Part shown: piece by piece, positions 14,630 through 27,900 of the stretch | Numbering within the stretch: position 1 is the stretch's first letter | Layout of the letters: each line of letters starts with the position of its first letter | Origin: Aphis gossypii | Taxonomy: Eukaryota; Arthropoda; Insecta; Hemiptera; Aphididae | Reading direction: 5' to 3' | Assembly (NCBI RefSeq): GCF_020184175.1 | Contig: NC_065533.1 | Span: 18,250,695 to 18,314,694, forward strand | Length of the DNA: 64,000 bases | Notes under the pieces: model-generated | Database searches by the model: none | Seen by the model: only the letters and a program-made list of their open reading frames with translations | What the model was told of the DNA's origin: nothing | Made by a program: the position numbers and the translations under genes

Positions 14630-15690
14630 GTAATAATTCTATCGTAACAAATAAATATAATACCACACTATTGTAATCGATGATAATATATTATTACCTA
14701 TAATTATTATTAAATTCTTGTGACGCGGTTCACTTTGTTAATACGATTTACGTGAATTTATTTCGGTGTGTGGAATCATCAATGCGCACTAACGTTACAC
14801 ACACGTAAAACGCCGGTGGGTATAGGTACTATTACAACCGATTGAAACGTCTTAAAGTGACAAACGCAGCATAACGCTCAGAGCATTTTACCCGGCAGTG
14901 AGCTATCTATATATAGTGTTTAATATTAATTAGTAATTACCATCATACTCGTACGAATTATTTTATTACCTATGTACAAAATATTTAGACAGTTTTTAAG
15001 CTACTTACATATCATTCATAGTCCTAGCTATTCTCGTTTTTGCGATACATCGGTATTGACTTTATCCCCGTCAATGAAATAATATTAATATACGATTTAA
15101 TATTATTATAATATTCAATAAAATAAGATAGCGATGTTTTTGCAGACATAAGTTCAACACACCGTATACTACTACAATAGAAATAATTGAAATATACGTC
15201 AACAATATTATTACAAATTGCAAATGAAAACTAGAATGTCAACATATTTTTATTCATTTTATTATTTAAACAATGGTAGATTAAATATAAAAAATATATA
15301 ATATTAAATGTTGAATTGTATAAAAAAACTAAACGATTATAAATTACTAATTTTTAAAATCGAAATTATTTTTGTAATAACTAAAAATAAATATTATTAA
15401 ATTGTATTATATAGAAATACTAGATGTTGATTTTTTCATGGCTATATTTATCATTATTGATTACATAGAATAAAAATAAAATCTTTTATACATTTTAGTG
15501 ACACTAAACACACACGATAGATATATTCTGCTGTATGTCTGTGGTACTGATTATACCAATAGTTTACAATGAAACTGATATTAGGTATACCTAAACATGT
15601 AATATAAAAATCATATGTTTATTTTTATTAACCTTTTACTATCTATCAAGTATTATATTATTTAATTAAGTAATATATATATTTAATAAT
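14630..15690. repeat. Duplicate of the gene A 3' flank (8795-9800)
   Basis: The sequence runs in parallel with 8795 to about 9800. It starts at 'attctatcgtaacaaata' and ends near 'tttaattaagtaata', with many substitutions and small indels. Together with 12527-14327 it shows that the original duplication unit ran from intron 3 of gene A to about 1.5 kb past its stop. Roughly 4.2 kb (exons 6-12 and the proximal 3' region) was then lost from this copy. Confidence 0.85.
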
Positions 15691-15909
15691 TTACTCATAA
15701 TTTAATACTACTTAATTATTTATAACAAATTCCCACACCTACGTTCACCTTTAACATGTTAATAATAGCTATAATTATCTAATGTAAATATATTACATAG
15801 CTATTTCATAAATAATATTCAAGGTAGTTATTTAAAAAAAAAATAGCCAATGAAGTATTATTCCAATCATGTTTAAATTATCTAATTTCTATGATCATTC
15901 GTTAATTAA

Positions 15910-16567
15910 GGCGTATAATAGTTTCAAAACCAGCCATAACTAATTTTTTAAAACATTTTCAGGAACAAAAGAAAACTAAAAAAACCTTAAAATTTTCTCT
16001 ATAATATTGTGATAAATATGAAATCATAGTTTTGAAATGCATACTTACTGTGTACGAATAGGTGTTTTAATAAAAATATTTTAAAAGAGTTGTATACATT
16101 TCTAGTTTCAATAGATAGGTGGTTTTGTTGCAAATTTCATCATATGGCTGGTTTTTAAGCATAATATTTTTTTGATTTTTTGCGATAGAGCCATATAGGG
16201 TTATTTTGAAACTAACATGGGAATATTTTAATAAAAACAAAATATAAATACATTTTTTATGTCTTACTTTAGACAAACTTCATTTGATTTCAATTTATTA
16301 ACAACAACTAATAAAACTATTTAACATTCTGTCATATTATCTAAGACAATATGGTATTTTTGCCGCGAAAAAAAAGTGTTTGATTATGGCGCTGGTTTTT
16401 AATGATTTTGATATCAACCACAATTTTCCATAGTCAGTTTAGACCAGTTATAGTCTTTTCGATATTTAATATTTTTACAGCACTTGTAATACCCTGTGAC
16501 CATTTATAAAATGTAAAAAACTAGTTTTAAAAAAACGTGCTTTTGGCTGGTTTTGAAACTACACGCC
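15910..16567. mobile_element. TTAA-flanked inverted-repeat element, about 658 bp
   Basis: The left end is GGCGTATAATAG then TTTCAAAACCAGCCA. The right end, read in reverse complement, is GGCGTGTAG followed by the same TTTCAAAACCAGCCA. Both ends abut TTAA (15906-15909 and 16568-16571), the target duplication typical of piggyBac-type transposons. No transposase is seen, so it would be a non-autonomous copy. The word GGCTGGTTTTTAA or a close relative recurs inside at about 16145 and 16387, so sub-terminal repeats may be present. The TIR does not start with the usual CCY of piggyBac, so the superfamily is uncertain. Confidence 0.7.
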
Positions 16568-16571
16568 TTAA

Positions 16572-18962
16572 TAATTATAATGTGTTGTGGCTTTTATAAG
16601 TATTATGTTTGACACTTGGCACAAATGTTAATAATTTTAACGTTTAACCACAAGTGTTGCCTGAATGATAGCATTTTCAGACTTCATCCATCAATATCAA
16701 TATTGATATCTTGATACTAGTTGATAAAATGGTTGATTAACCAACCACGCTGTTACTATTACAGTAATTATTGTCTTACAGCAAATAACAAAAATATCTA
16801 AGTCATATTATAAAGCAATGATTACATTTTAAATATCAATAACCGATTTCCATTAATTATTCCGAAAAATCATGTATAAAATGGTATTTTTTTTCTGTTT
16901 AAAAATGTGCAAATTAAATAAGTTACTTGTAATTATATAAATAGTGCGAACATCTGGTTGTTCTCTACATAATATGGTATAATAACAAGTATTACACGGC
17001 GTATTGTATAGACAATATAAATATATCTTCATTAGGTACACAGTAAAATAATAATAATACTATGTACACAAAATTTTATTTTTTCAACATGCAATTAATA
17101 ATGTTTATGCCAGCGACATTTTTACAATGTTATTAATTTTAATGATCATTATATTTTAGTAGTTATTTTAATGGTTTATATATATATATGGTCTAATGTG
17201 TATACAAATAGCTGGTATACAACTTTATTTATTTATAATTTATACAGGCTTAACTTTTAAATAAATAGAGCAATTTGAGTGTTACACCGAATTAAAATAG
17301 TACACATACATATACAATAATAAGAATGAAAATATGAATAACTAAACCGTGAACATAATAAATAATTTTGGTAGAAAATGAAAGAAAAAACAAACATGTT
17401 TATTTAATAAATTAACTAAAAACTACGAAATACGAGTGCACATTCGTATTCGTATTACGCATAAAATGTTTTAGTTTGTGCGTTAGATAATTAACTAATA
17501 ATTAGTAATTAGTAGTGCTTAAAAAAATAAAGGAAGGAAGGGATCTAGACAGTTTTTAAGAAACTTTCTTTACCACATAGTAACCCGTTCAGGAATTTTG
17601 AACTCACAACAAGTCAATAAAATAATAATTAACCAGTGAATTTAAGTCAAATAGATCAACGACAGTTAAATAAACACGAGACCAATAAAGAACGCTTAAT
17701 AAAAACCCAGTAAACCATAAACATTGTGCTAAAAAATATTGAACTCTTAATATTCGTGCTCAGCAATCATTAGAATCAGTAGCAAACAATAGAACCATAT
17801 ACATTATATACACTATTACACGGCGGACTAAAACACAATAAAGTGATTTCGATAATTTAAGTTTAAAGGCTAAATAATTGGATCGATCACAAAGTAAAAT
17901 ATTATATCATAATTTATGAACTTTATACCTTTTTATTAATTAAAGATCAAACAATAACCGAGTAGGGGTAACGATTTCAATGGAACGGATGTAATAATAT
18001 TATATATGATATAGGTACAATTGTATTTATGAATTTCGGAAACTTTCCTTGAAAATATTGTTTAATTAATTTGAACATAATGTCTGTGTTTGATTACTTT
18101 CATCTTAAATTACGCGTGTTTGTATATAATAATTAAAACGATTGCTTACTGGAAACTCACAAGTCGAATACAAATACTTCAAGGACGGTAGTTTATAACA
18201 TCAAACGAACATCTAATCATTGATATAATGCACGCAAAACGAAAACCTACAAGTGTAAAATATATATTATATTTGAGTGTGTGTGTGCGCGTGTGCGAAT
18301 TTAGACGTGTGGGGTACATGTTCTTTGATTTCCATCTAAGTAAATTTAAATCGTAGACGTACGAAATACACCATGATAAAATATAGGTATACAGTCATAA
18401 CTCATGGCAGACGTAGTGCTGTATGTGATGGTGATAATATTATATATAAATTAATGTTTCTTTGTTTGTTCTCTTTATAGAATCGAAAACTACTGAGCCA
18501 TTTTCAATATATATCACATCAAACAATTCCTTTGAAGTTCGGTGGATATAGCTTATTTCTTCAGTCCCTATTCGGGTTTGTCTCACTCTTATGAAATTAA
18601 TTTTGACTCACGAAATTCGAACCATTATATTAAACCAATTATTATGATTATAATAATATTATAATATATCGTTAATATATATATATATTTATATACATTT
18701 GTTTTTGTATATTATACTCTGCCGTCGATTCATAGGTGGAAATTAAATACTTTAATTGCCGAAATGTACTATTGGCGATTCTCACGAATCTATTTTTTAC
18801 AAACGAATTCAATGTAGTTACAAATTGAAAATACTATATTATTATAATTTATAATTTTGTATTACAATTTTTATTATGTTTTTATTTTATATACTGATTA
18901 TAAATCTATTTATACGCATAATTGTCATGTAGGTGAATTACTGCAACGTATATGCCACGAAT
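16572..18962. other. Intergenic DNA between truncated copy and gene C
   Basis: No gene is recognised. A GT-rich tract occurs near 18275. The stretch 18480-18620 ('tactgagccatttt', 'tttgaagttcggtgg') has the look of a dispersed repeat end, but no termini could be defined. The remainder is AT-rich and featureless to the eye. Confidence 0.5.
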
Positions 18963-21900
18963 TTAATATACGTTCAGTATACTATGCAGTTTTGGAATAT
19001 TTGAACACGATGCACCGACAAATTTTTCGACCATCAGGTGTATGTGTTTATCGACGACACACATGTTTGCGAAAATCGTCAACCGATCCAAAGCGTAGGG
19101 ATTCTGTAATCATTAATCGAACAAATGTGGAATTACTATTATAATATATTATGTAAATATAATTAATAATACATATCAACATAATAATGTACTAATACCT
19201 CGCGCTTGTATAATATTTAAATGAGTATAATTAATTAATTTCTTGTTTGAAATTCTATGTATCTATATTATTATTTAAATTGTCTGAAAAATATTCTGCC
19301 TTGGAGGCTTAAAAATATGAAATTTAAAATTTATTTTTTCGTTCAAAAAATAAATAAATAAACACAACTCAAAAATAATAAAAATAAATAATAGAAAAAA
19401 TATATAATATATATCTGTTAAAACATTTTGTTTTATAATGACTTCAAATAACGTGAAAAAAATATTTTTAAAAACGTCAGGATCTTTTTTTTTTTTTGAA
19501 ACGACGAGGTTATTAGTTGATAAAATAAAAATATCCTGTAAATTAAAATCCTCAGAAACTATTTTTCTTTGAAATACATGATGTATTATTTAATGTTAAT
19601 TGTCATAGTATGTTTCAAAAAAGTAAAAAAAAATATAGTTATACGACAATATTGATCGACCATAGAGTTTTTCAGCCTGCAATACCGCGTATGATAACTG
19701 ACAAACATTAATATCGCACAGGGACTAGCGGAGAATTAAATAAATAAGTAAATACCTATGTTTTGAACTTTTGTTATTACTTTTGAAACTATTAAATAAT
19801 AATTATTGTAGCTGGTATTTATTAAACTGCATGAATATTTAAAGGTCACGAGTCGTATCAAACAGAGCTAAGGTATAATATTATACAATTATTAATTATA
19901 CCTGTATAAAGTTAATCATAATAAAATTGTATTCAAGTATAAATAATCATAATAATAATACTATGGTTAATACACGCAATATAATATGACAACTAACAAT
20001 ATTATGGCTGACAACAGGACTCACGAACCCACCGTAGGATATTAAAGAACCATGTATCTGGGATAACGAAGATGTATTATCGTATTCATTTTGACACATT
20101 AGAATATGTAAATGATACCACAACTTACAGACACGAACAGTATCACGTATGCCCTTAGGATATCACATGCATACACAAGGCCATAAAATAAAAAAAAAAC
20201 GAATCACAATAAGTAGGTATACTCGGCGCGTGATTCTTTGGAGATAATTCATTATTTAAAAAAAATATTACCAATTACCAATTACCAATTGAAAGATATC
20301 AAAAATTTATAGTCACTGTATTTTTAAATTTGGGGTTTCAACAAAATTTGCAAAATTTAAAACTATATTATAGTCATAAATTAATAAAAAAATTATATTT
20401 GTATCTAAGATTTAAAAAATTAATACGTGATGTATTTCATACTGAAACCGAGAAATCTAAAAAATGTATAAGAATATTTTCTTTATAGCCGTTTTTGTTA
20501 AATTGTGAATTACATGTTTTAACTACAAATAGCGATATTCATTATTATTTTGTTAATTTGTTATAGTTAAAACTATTATTTTTGGGGCATATAGAACTTT
20601 AACATCTATTATTATATTAAATACACACAACGATATTTTTGGAAAAAATTTAATCAGTCTACTGTATTACTATATTACTAATAGTTAAATAAACAACTTA
20701 ACATAGCAATTTCAAAAAAATATAATATAAAGTGTACCAAATTACTAATATACGATCTGATATCGGTTTTAGCTTAGAATCGTTTTTCGTATACAATGAA
20801 TACAGCGGTATTTCATTGAGTTCAAATTTTACACATTTGTCACAGTGACCATCCGATACCCACTTGCCCACATTTTTTTATATTATTTTAAGTCATTAAA
20901 AAACAACGTTTAAAAAATATATTTATGTATGTTTTTCCTTTATTATTATATTATTGTGTTTTAAATCGTACGTACCCGTGGTAAAGAAAAACAGCTCTCT
21001 GTGATTTTATTTAGAATACTTCTGTAACACGGAAACATGTCCAACGAAAGGTCAAGATGATTTGGTTTATCAAAGTTACCGACTTTACTCATGATTTCCG
21101 GTCTAGCCTTCGCAACCATCGAGTAAATTTTCCGGAGTGCTCTGTCGATGATTAACCTCATCTAAAACAGTATATTATTCTACTAGTATCCTACCGAACA
21201 GTGGTCTGCGTAAAACGGTTAATTATTATTATTTGAAATACTTCGTTGTTCCGGCGTAATTCAGTTGACAAACGGTGTCTCTCCGAAACTGGCAACTCGT
21301 GGTTCGCCAATTGTTGTTGCACGGCATCTTCGAGTGCATCTATACCGGACACTGTGATCTACATTTTATACGAAGGAAAGCGAGTAAATTTTATGTGTTT
21401 CGTAAATGATTATTAATATAATAATATATTTGTGTATATATATATTACACCTTTGAATCAATTGTTTTGGTCATTTTTGGTTTGGCTGGCGAATGTTCTT
21501 TGTGGTTATTGTAACCTATGAACGTGGAGAGCTTTTCGTGACCCGTTTTGAAATCACCGTAAACCATGACGTTGCTTTCGGTGACGTTGGTTCTCACCTC
21601 CTTGAAGTCGTTGAAAACGGTTCTCTTTTTTGCAGAAGAATCGAATACCGTCTACATGGCGATTATAATTTAAATAAATTTAGATAAAAATATATAATAT
21701 GTTATTATAGAGTTTGTAGTATAAATAATTACACGCACATGACGTGTGATATTAAAATCCAAAAGAAAATGTGTTCTTACTATATTTAAGTGTAAGTATT
21801 GACAATATAATATTGTAATGTCAGGTCCTATATAATAGAACCATATAAATCAAAAAATGTATCTATAGGTATAAATTAGTCTATATAAAGCGTTTTTAAT

Positions 21901-24900
21901 ATATTTAACAATTTATATGAGCCGTATGGTTTAATCAAATTTAATCTAAACGCTTGTGTAGGAAAACTTATACAAACGAATGTCAAATTTGTTTTTTATT
22001 TTTCCAATAGTTTTCTGAAAGTAGACATTTTTTAAAAGTAAATATAAATACATGGATATTTCTAAAATAAATTATACTATTGACGAACAATTTTATTGCT
22101 TTGTGTATTTTGTCAATACTTAATGTATTCGAATATAATATTACGAATATTGTTCTGTTTCGTCATTGTAAATACCACGCATTATAATAAAACCTTTAAT
22201 TAGAATAAAAAATATAAAGTAATGCGAAAAAAGAGCGATGGCCAAAATAATAATACACAGCTGTTTATTAGGAGCTTGGTGTCATGTTTTACCCAATAAA
22301 ATAACGTCGTATTTTACCATGTATTTAATTAAAAAATATTATTTTAAAACAGCTATAATATTTATGTCTCAGTAAAATAAGTTTAGAAGTTGATTTTTTT
22401 ATAACATTATCACTAGATAGTACCACCATAAAAATACTAATTCAGATGTAGGTTATATGAGTTTGAAATTCGTCCTAGCTCCTCTAAAAATGATCAGAAA
22501 ATAATTTTTAGATTTTAGATTTATAAATCTGATAGCTGCGATCAGATAACCTATTTATGTGTTTTAATTTCCAACACTCCAATGACCAATATAAAAATTG
22601 GTTATAGGTACTTAACTTGAAATGCCCAAGTAAAAAATACCAAATGTTCATAATATTTAAATCTATTCACCCTCTCTCACTCAAAAAAAAAAACTCTCTA
22701 AGCATATTATAATATAATTATACAGATTAATATAAAACTACGCGACTACAACATACCGCATCTAAGTTTTCCATCCACGTAACGCTGAACAAATCTCCGA
22801 GACATGTTTTGTATGGTCCAGATTGAGATCTACAATAGCATCCATAAGAATTTTCCCTGGGTCCTGATGCAGTTACAGCCAAAACTAGTTTTAAAACAGA
22901 TTTATACTTTTAATCATAGATTTTAATACGAAAACGAATTGTCTTGGCTTAAAATAAAAAATTAAATACATATCGCCAGCCCCGCCCATTTGAAAATGTA
23001 AAATTTTGATAGTGCTAGCAAAACGTACTTTAAAATTTTGCCAATTTCATAAATTATAAAATCGCTTTATATACTTAATATATTAAATGTACCTATAAAT
23101 CAAATGGCCATTTTATTAGAATATATATGACAGGTATAAATATAAAATTTAATGTAGGTAGTATTTACATTCTATACACAGTTTTAAGACTTATCCTTAT
23201 CCACTAACATATATTTATTTTATGGGGCTATAAACTAGCTTAAAAACGATACCAAGAAGCATCGTTGGTAATCAACCTGTTAGTATTATATTACATTACA
23301 TTACACTAACTTTATTTTAATTACTATTTTTTTTTTTTTAAGTTAATAGAAAACAACTAAAATAATTTCACTTGAATTATTTTTTTTTTGCAAAAAAAAA
23401 AGGCACAGGGGAGTCAAAATCCTGTATCTCTGTGCACTCACCATCTGTGTTGTCACGGAGTATCCCATCAAACATAGAACCCGCCTTACACGCTTCAATG
23501 TACAACAACACCTATATCACCGAACATTTTAAAGCAACAATGTTAAAATATAAAATTGTAACATACATTATGATTTATGAATAATATTAAAGGAAGAAGT
23601 ACCATTTTATAACTAGCAGTTGCGTGCATAGTTTTGAGAGCATCGTTCAATTGATCGGCGTACAAATAATCTTCTGGGAAAACTAATATCCCTGTTGTAC
23701 CGTGATCGACAAAATTAATGAATATTTTATCATTCGGTCCTCTTTATTATACAAACAATTTTATAAAAAAAAGTATATTTATATTATACACGCAAATGTA
23801 AATACACGTACAACTATATATATACGCCAATAACTAAACAGCTGTAAACCTTCATAATTAATATAGAAGTATTAAACCAATATGATTATATTGAATGGTT
23901 AATGGTTATAGACTTATAGTGAAAATTTTTATGGTTACTTTAATATTGTATTGTTATGCACCGTTTAAAAATTAAAAATATAATTATCTTTAAGACAATA
24001 AGACATAGTTTGCTCTAACAACAAACAATAGAAATATATTAATAATTAATATATATTTACATACTATGTAAATATTAGTAAACATTTTAATCAATAATTT
24101 TAATATCGTATTACTACTGTATAGTACTGTTTTCTACAGAAGTTCTATAGATTCTTCAAAAGTATCTATTTACTGTTTACATTAAACATTCAGTTATATA
24201 CTATAATGCCTCTCTCACTCAAAAATGTCTATACATAATACGCACCCTTCAATAACTTTTCCAGTTCCAACGGATTGCATAGCCTTTTTGTCTCCGGTGA
24301 TGATCTTTAAGAAGTTGGTACTGTTCACATCCTAATATTGGAGTAACAAGATTATGCTGTTTAATATTACGGTTATAAAAAGTTGAATTTTTATCAAATA
24401 AATTAATACACATACGCCAATCAAATCTGATTGTTTTCTAAAACCTTTTTATGTTTTTAATGTAACTTAGTACATAGAAAACTTTAAATATGTGCATATA
24501 ATATCATGTAATATTATTTAGCCAAATAGCTATTATAGGTATTGACTGGAACTATACAACCAGCTCAAGTGTCGGGAACAATAAATTTATTTCCGTATAT
24601 TTATACCCAATAAGGTAAATATCTGTTGTCGGTTTAATCTTTAATCAATATAACAGAAAAGCGCGATAGCCATAAATAGCGATGCTATACATTTGTATGT
24701 AATTGAAAAACATTGAAAGTCGCACTTATTATTATACAATTGCAGATTGGAGTATTATCATAAAAACATTAGCTGCAGCCTTGCATTAATGGCTGAATGA
24801 CGTGAAAAATATCTTACCGTCCCTTTGTAGTCGATAACAACTCCCTTGTACACGTCCGTACCGTTGGGTTGATTAATTATCGTTCCTGGCGTTGGATTCC

Positions 24901-27900
24901 TGTCGTAAAAATTCAATGAAAACATAAATAAACAACGAATAATCGTGACAAAATAAAATAAGTTAAAGACCAGCAGAAGAAGGTATTAAATATTAATTTT
25001 TTCTTCCTTCGCATGCATGCACCCCGACCACACTTAAAATTCACTGTGAGTAGTTTACGTTGGTTATGGAATTATTATTATACGTGCTAAAAACGTACAA
25101 AATCATTTAATATGCAGACACATTAGTGCGGCTTATACTATTCTCAAGAGATATTAAACGATAATATTCAAATTAATATATATATATATATTATACTCGT
25201 TCATTAAAATCAAATTTGGTTAAAATTAAAACACGAACAAGTCAAATTTAAATCATAATTCATAGTCCTATAAAAACTTGGCATGACTCTAAATATAGCT
25301 ATATTATATAATACAAAAATTATCTATAGACTAAAGTTAGACGTGTATATCATTTCTACGAGAGATTATTAATATGTCAAATAGTATGCGAGTAAAAATA
25401 AATATAAAATAACAGTAATAATACGATAATCCTATACATTTGTGATGAGTCTGTCTATATTTTGTTCTTGTAGTAGCCAACGTGTATTTTTTTTTTTTAG
25501 GAATCTTTAAAGTGTTGCAATGTTTGATTTCTAACGGTAATATATATTGTGAACATTTGGACCGATATATAAGTAGGTATGTGGATTGTGTTAATTTTTT
25601 GTGCATAGTTGGTACTTTGATATTAGATATTTGTCGAGTACCTATTATGTCAGTGTTCCGTATAAAAAGTTAGGTAATTTTAATTATAAAAAGTACTGAA
25701 GCTTTATAAAATAATTTTTTTATTGGTAGTACATTCATATCATTGTATAAGCATTTTTTGTAGTACCTCGAGTCTTTTTTTAGAATAATTTTTACTTTTT
25801 AGTATTTTAACTTGTATTTTTTATATATTATATATAGATAATTATATAACTTATATAGTTTACCAACCCATTTAATATTTAATATTTATTATATAAGATA
25901 TAATTAATTTAATAAGACTACAGTTATGATCACTAAATATTAACATATTATGAATATTTATTTTGAATTCACACTATTTTTCATTATTGCCTTTTGATAA
26001 CCACTGATTAAACATCGACAATGAAAATTAACAGTAATTAATTTATTTAGCTCTAGTTATGTGTATTGGCGTGAATAAAATATAATTAGGATCCAACAAA
26101 TTTTAAAGTTTGAATATATATGATGATAATATAGAGACTCCACAACTGGTCATACATTTTAAAATAATTCATAAATAATACATTAACTACAGTATAGGTA
26201 CCTATATCTACATAATATAATACTTATAAATTAAAATATTAACCTTGGATTGTACGCAATGTCATCCACCATCATCGTAATAATATTTTCTTTAGGTATT
26301 CCGTTTCCTCGAATTATTTGGTATGCATGACATATATCCGCCTAAGAAAGTACATAATATATACATAAATTAATATATTCTATAGAATACAGAAACGTAA
26401 TTAGTTTTTTTTCATGATAGGTGTATATGTTTTTAATTATTTAATTGAATTGTATGAATTAGTATTAGATATTCTAAAAGTAAAATCATGTACGTTTTGT
26501 AAATTGATTTTATTTATTTATAAAAAAACCTATGCGTAGATAATAGATTATACATAGGTACAATAATTTTGAATTGCAACAAAATATCAAAAAACCTTTG
26601 AAATTTTGAAAGAAGAAATAGTTATTTTACGGATGAGTATCTATAATGTATACTTTTTTTTACTCAAGTTAGAAAACCATACGAGTTATCTTGTATTGAA
26701 TTTTTAAATCTTAGATATTAAAAGAAAAATGTTATGAATTTCTTACTACCTATTAGTTGTAGGTAGTACTTTTTACTTCCAAAATAATTTGAACATTTTT
26801 GAGATTTTAAAAATTTTGTTAAAATACTTAATTAAACGCTCATAATAATAAAATAAAATAGTCTTACTACTCTTACTATGTATTTGCTATATTTCTTATT
26901 CGGTCTTATGAACAACTTATGAAAAATCTTGATAAATTTTTCAAGCCTTTTGACTCAACAATATATCGTGTATACAAATACAAAAAAGCACACATCATTG
27001 TAAAATCAATAAATTTATCACTCCATTGTAAATTTATAAAAGATTAGTGTAATCATTCAAATTCTATTTAAATATTGAATTATGATTTTATAAGTCTACG
27101 ACACTCTTTATTAATTATTATAAAAATATATTGTAGGTAGGTACTTAAATAATTATACTTTGTAAGATTTGAGTGTATATTCTATTTCTATATTTACATT
27201 ATAGATAATAAGTACATGTACCTACATGAATATGTATAATATAGTATTGTAGTATGTATACATAGTTAATATTTATATTTTTTATATGGGTGTCTATTAA
27301 AAAAAATATACAAATATCAATATTATAGTATTGATTTCACTTATCTATGCATACTTCTATAATATATTGTATTAATTTATATCACGATTATTCAATTCAA
27401 CTCTTTAAGATTAAATTAATCTTTTTTTTTGTTTCATAAAATATATTATATACAATAAACTTAAGATTTTTATTCTTTCCTTAAAAAATAATAGTTAATA
27501 ATTATGGGTATCTGTAATTATTAAGGATTGAAATTCCTTAACTCAAAATGGTTTTATAATAATGTATCGAAAATTATATTCTCATTAAGTTAAAGAATTA
27601 AAGGTATAGGTATAGGTACCTACATAAAATCTACTATAAGGCATTAAGCAAGTGATGTCTCATATGTGTGTAGTACCTATATTATAATATACTATCTGCA
27701 AAATATATCTCAATAATATGTTTTCTATAGTCTTTACTCTATAGTATATTGCTATGTATAGTTTACTCTCTACAGTTGTTCTTTGAACCCCTTTTTTAGA
27801 ACCAATATAGTAATCAAGTACCTACCTACTAACTAAAGCGTGTCATGTATACTTACTGTTGTAAATAGAATAGAAAGAATAGTAAGCATTAGTTCTTAAA

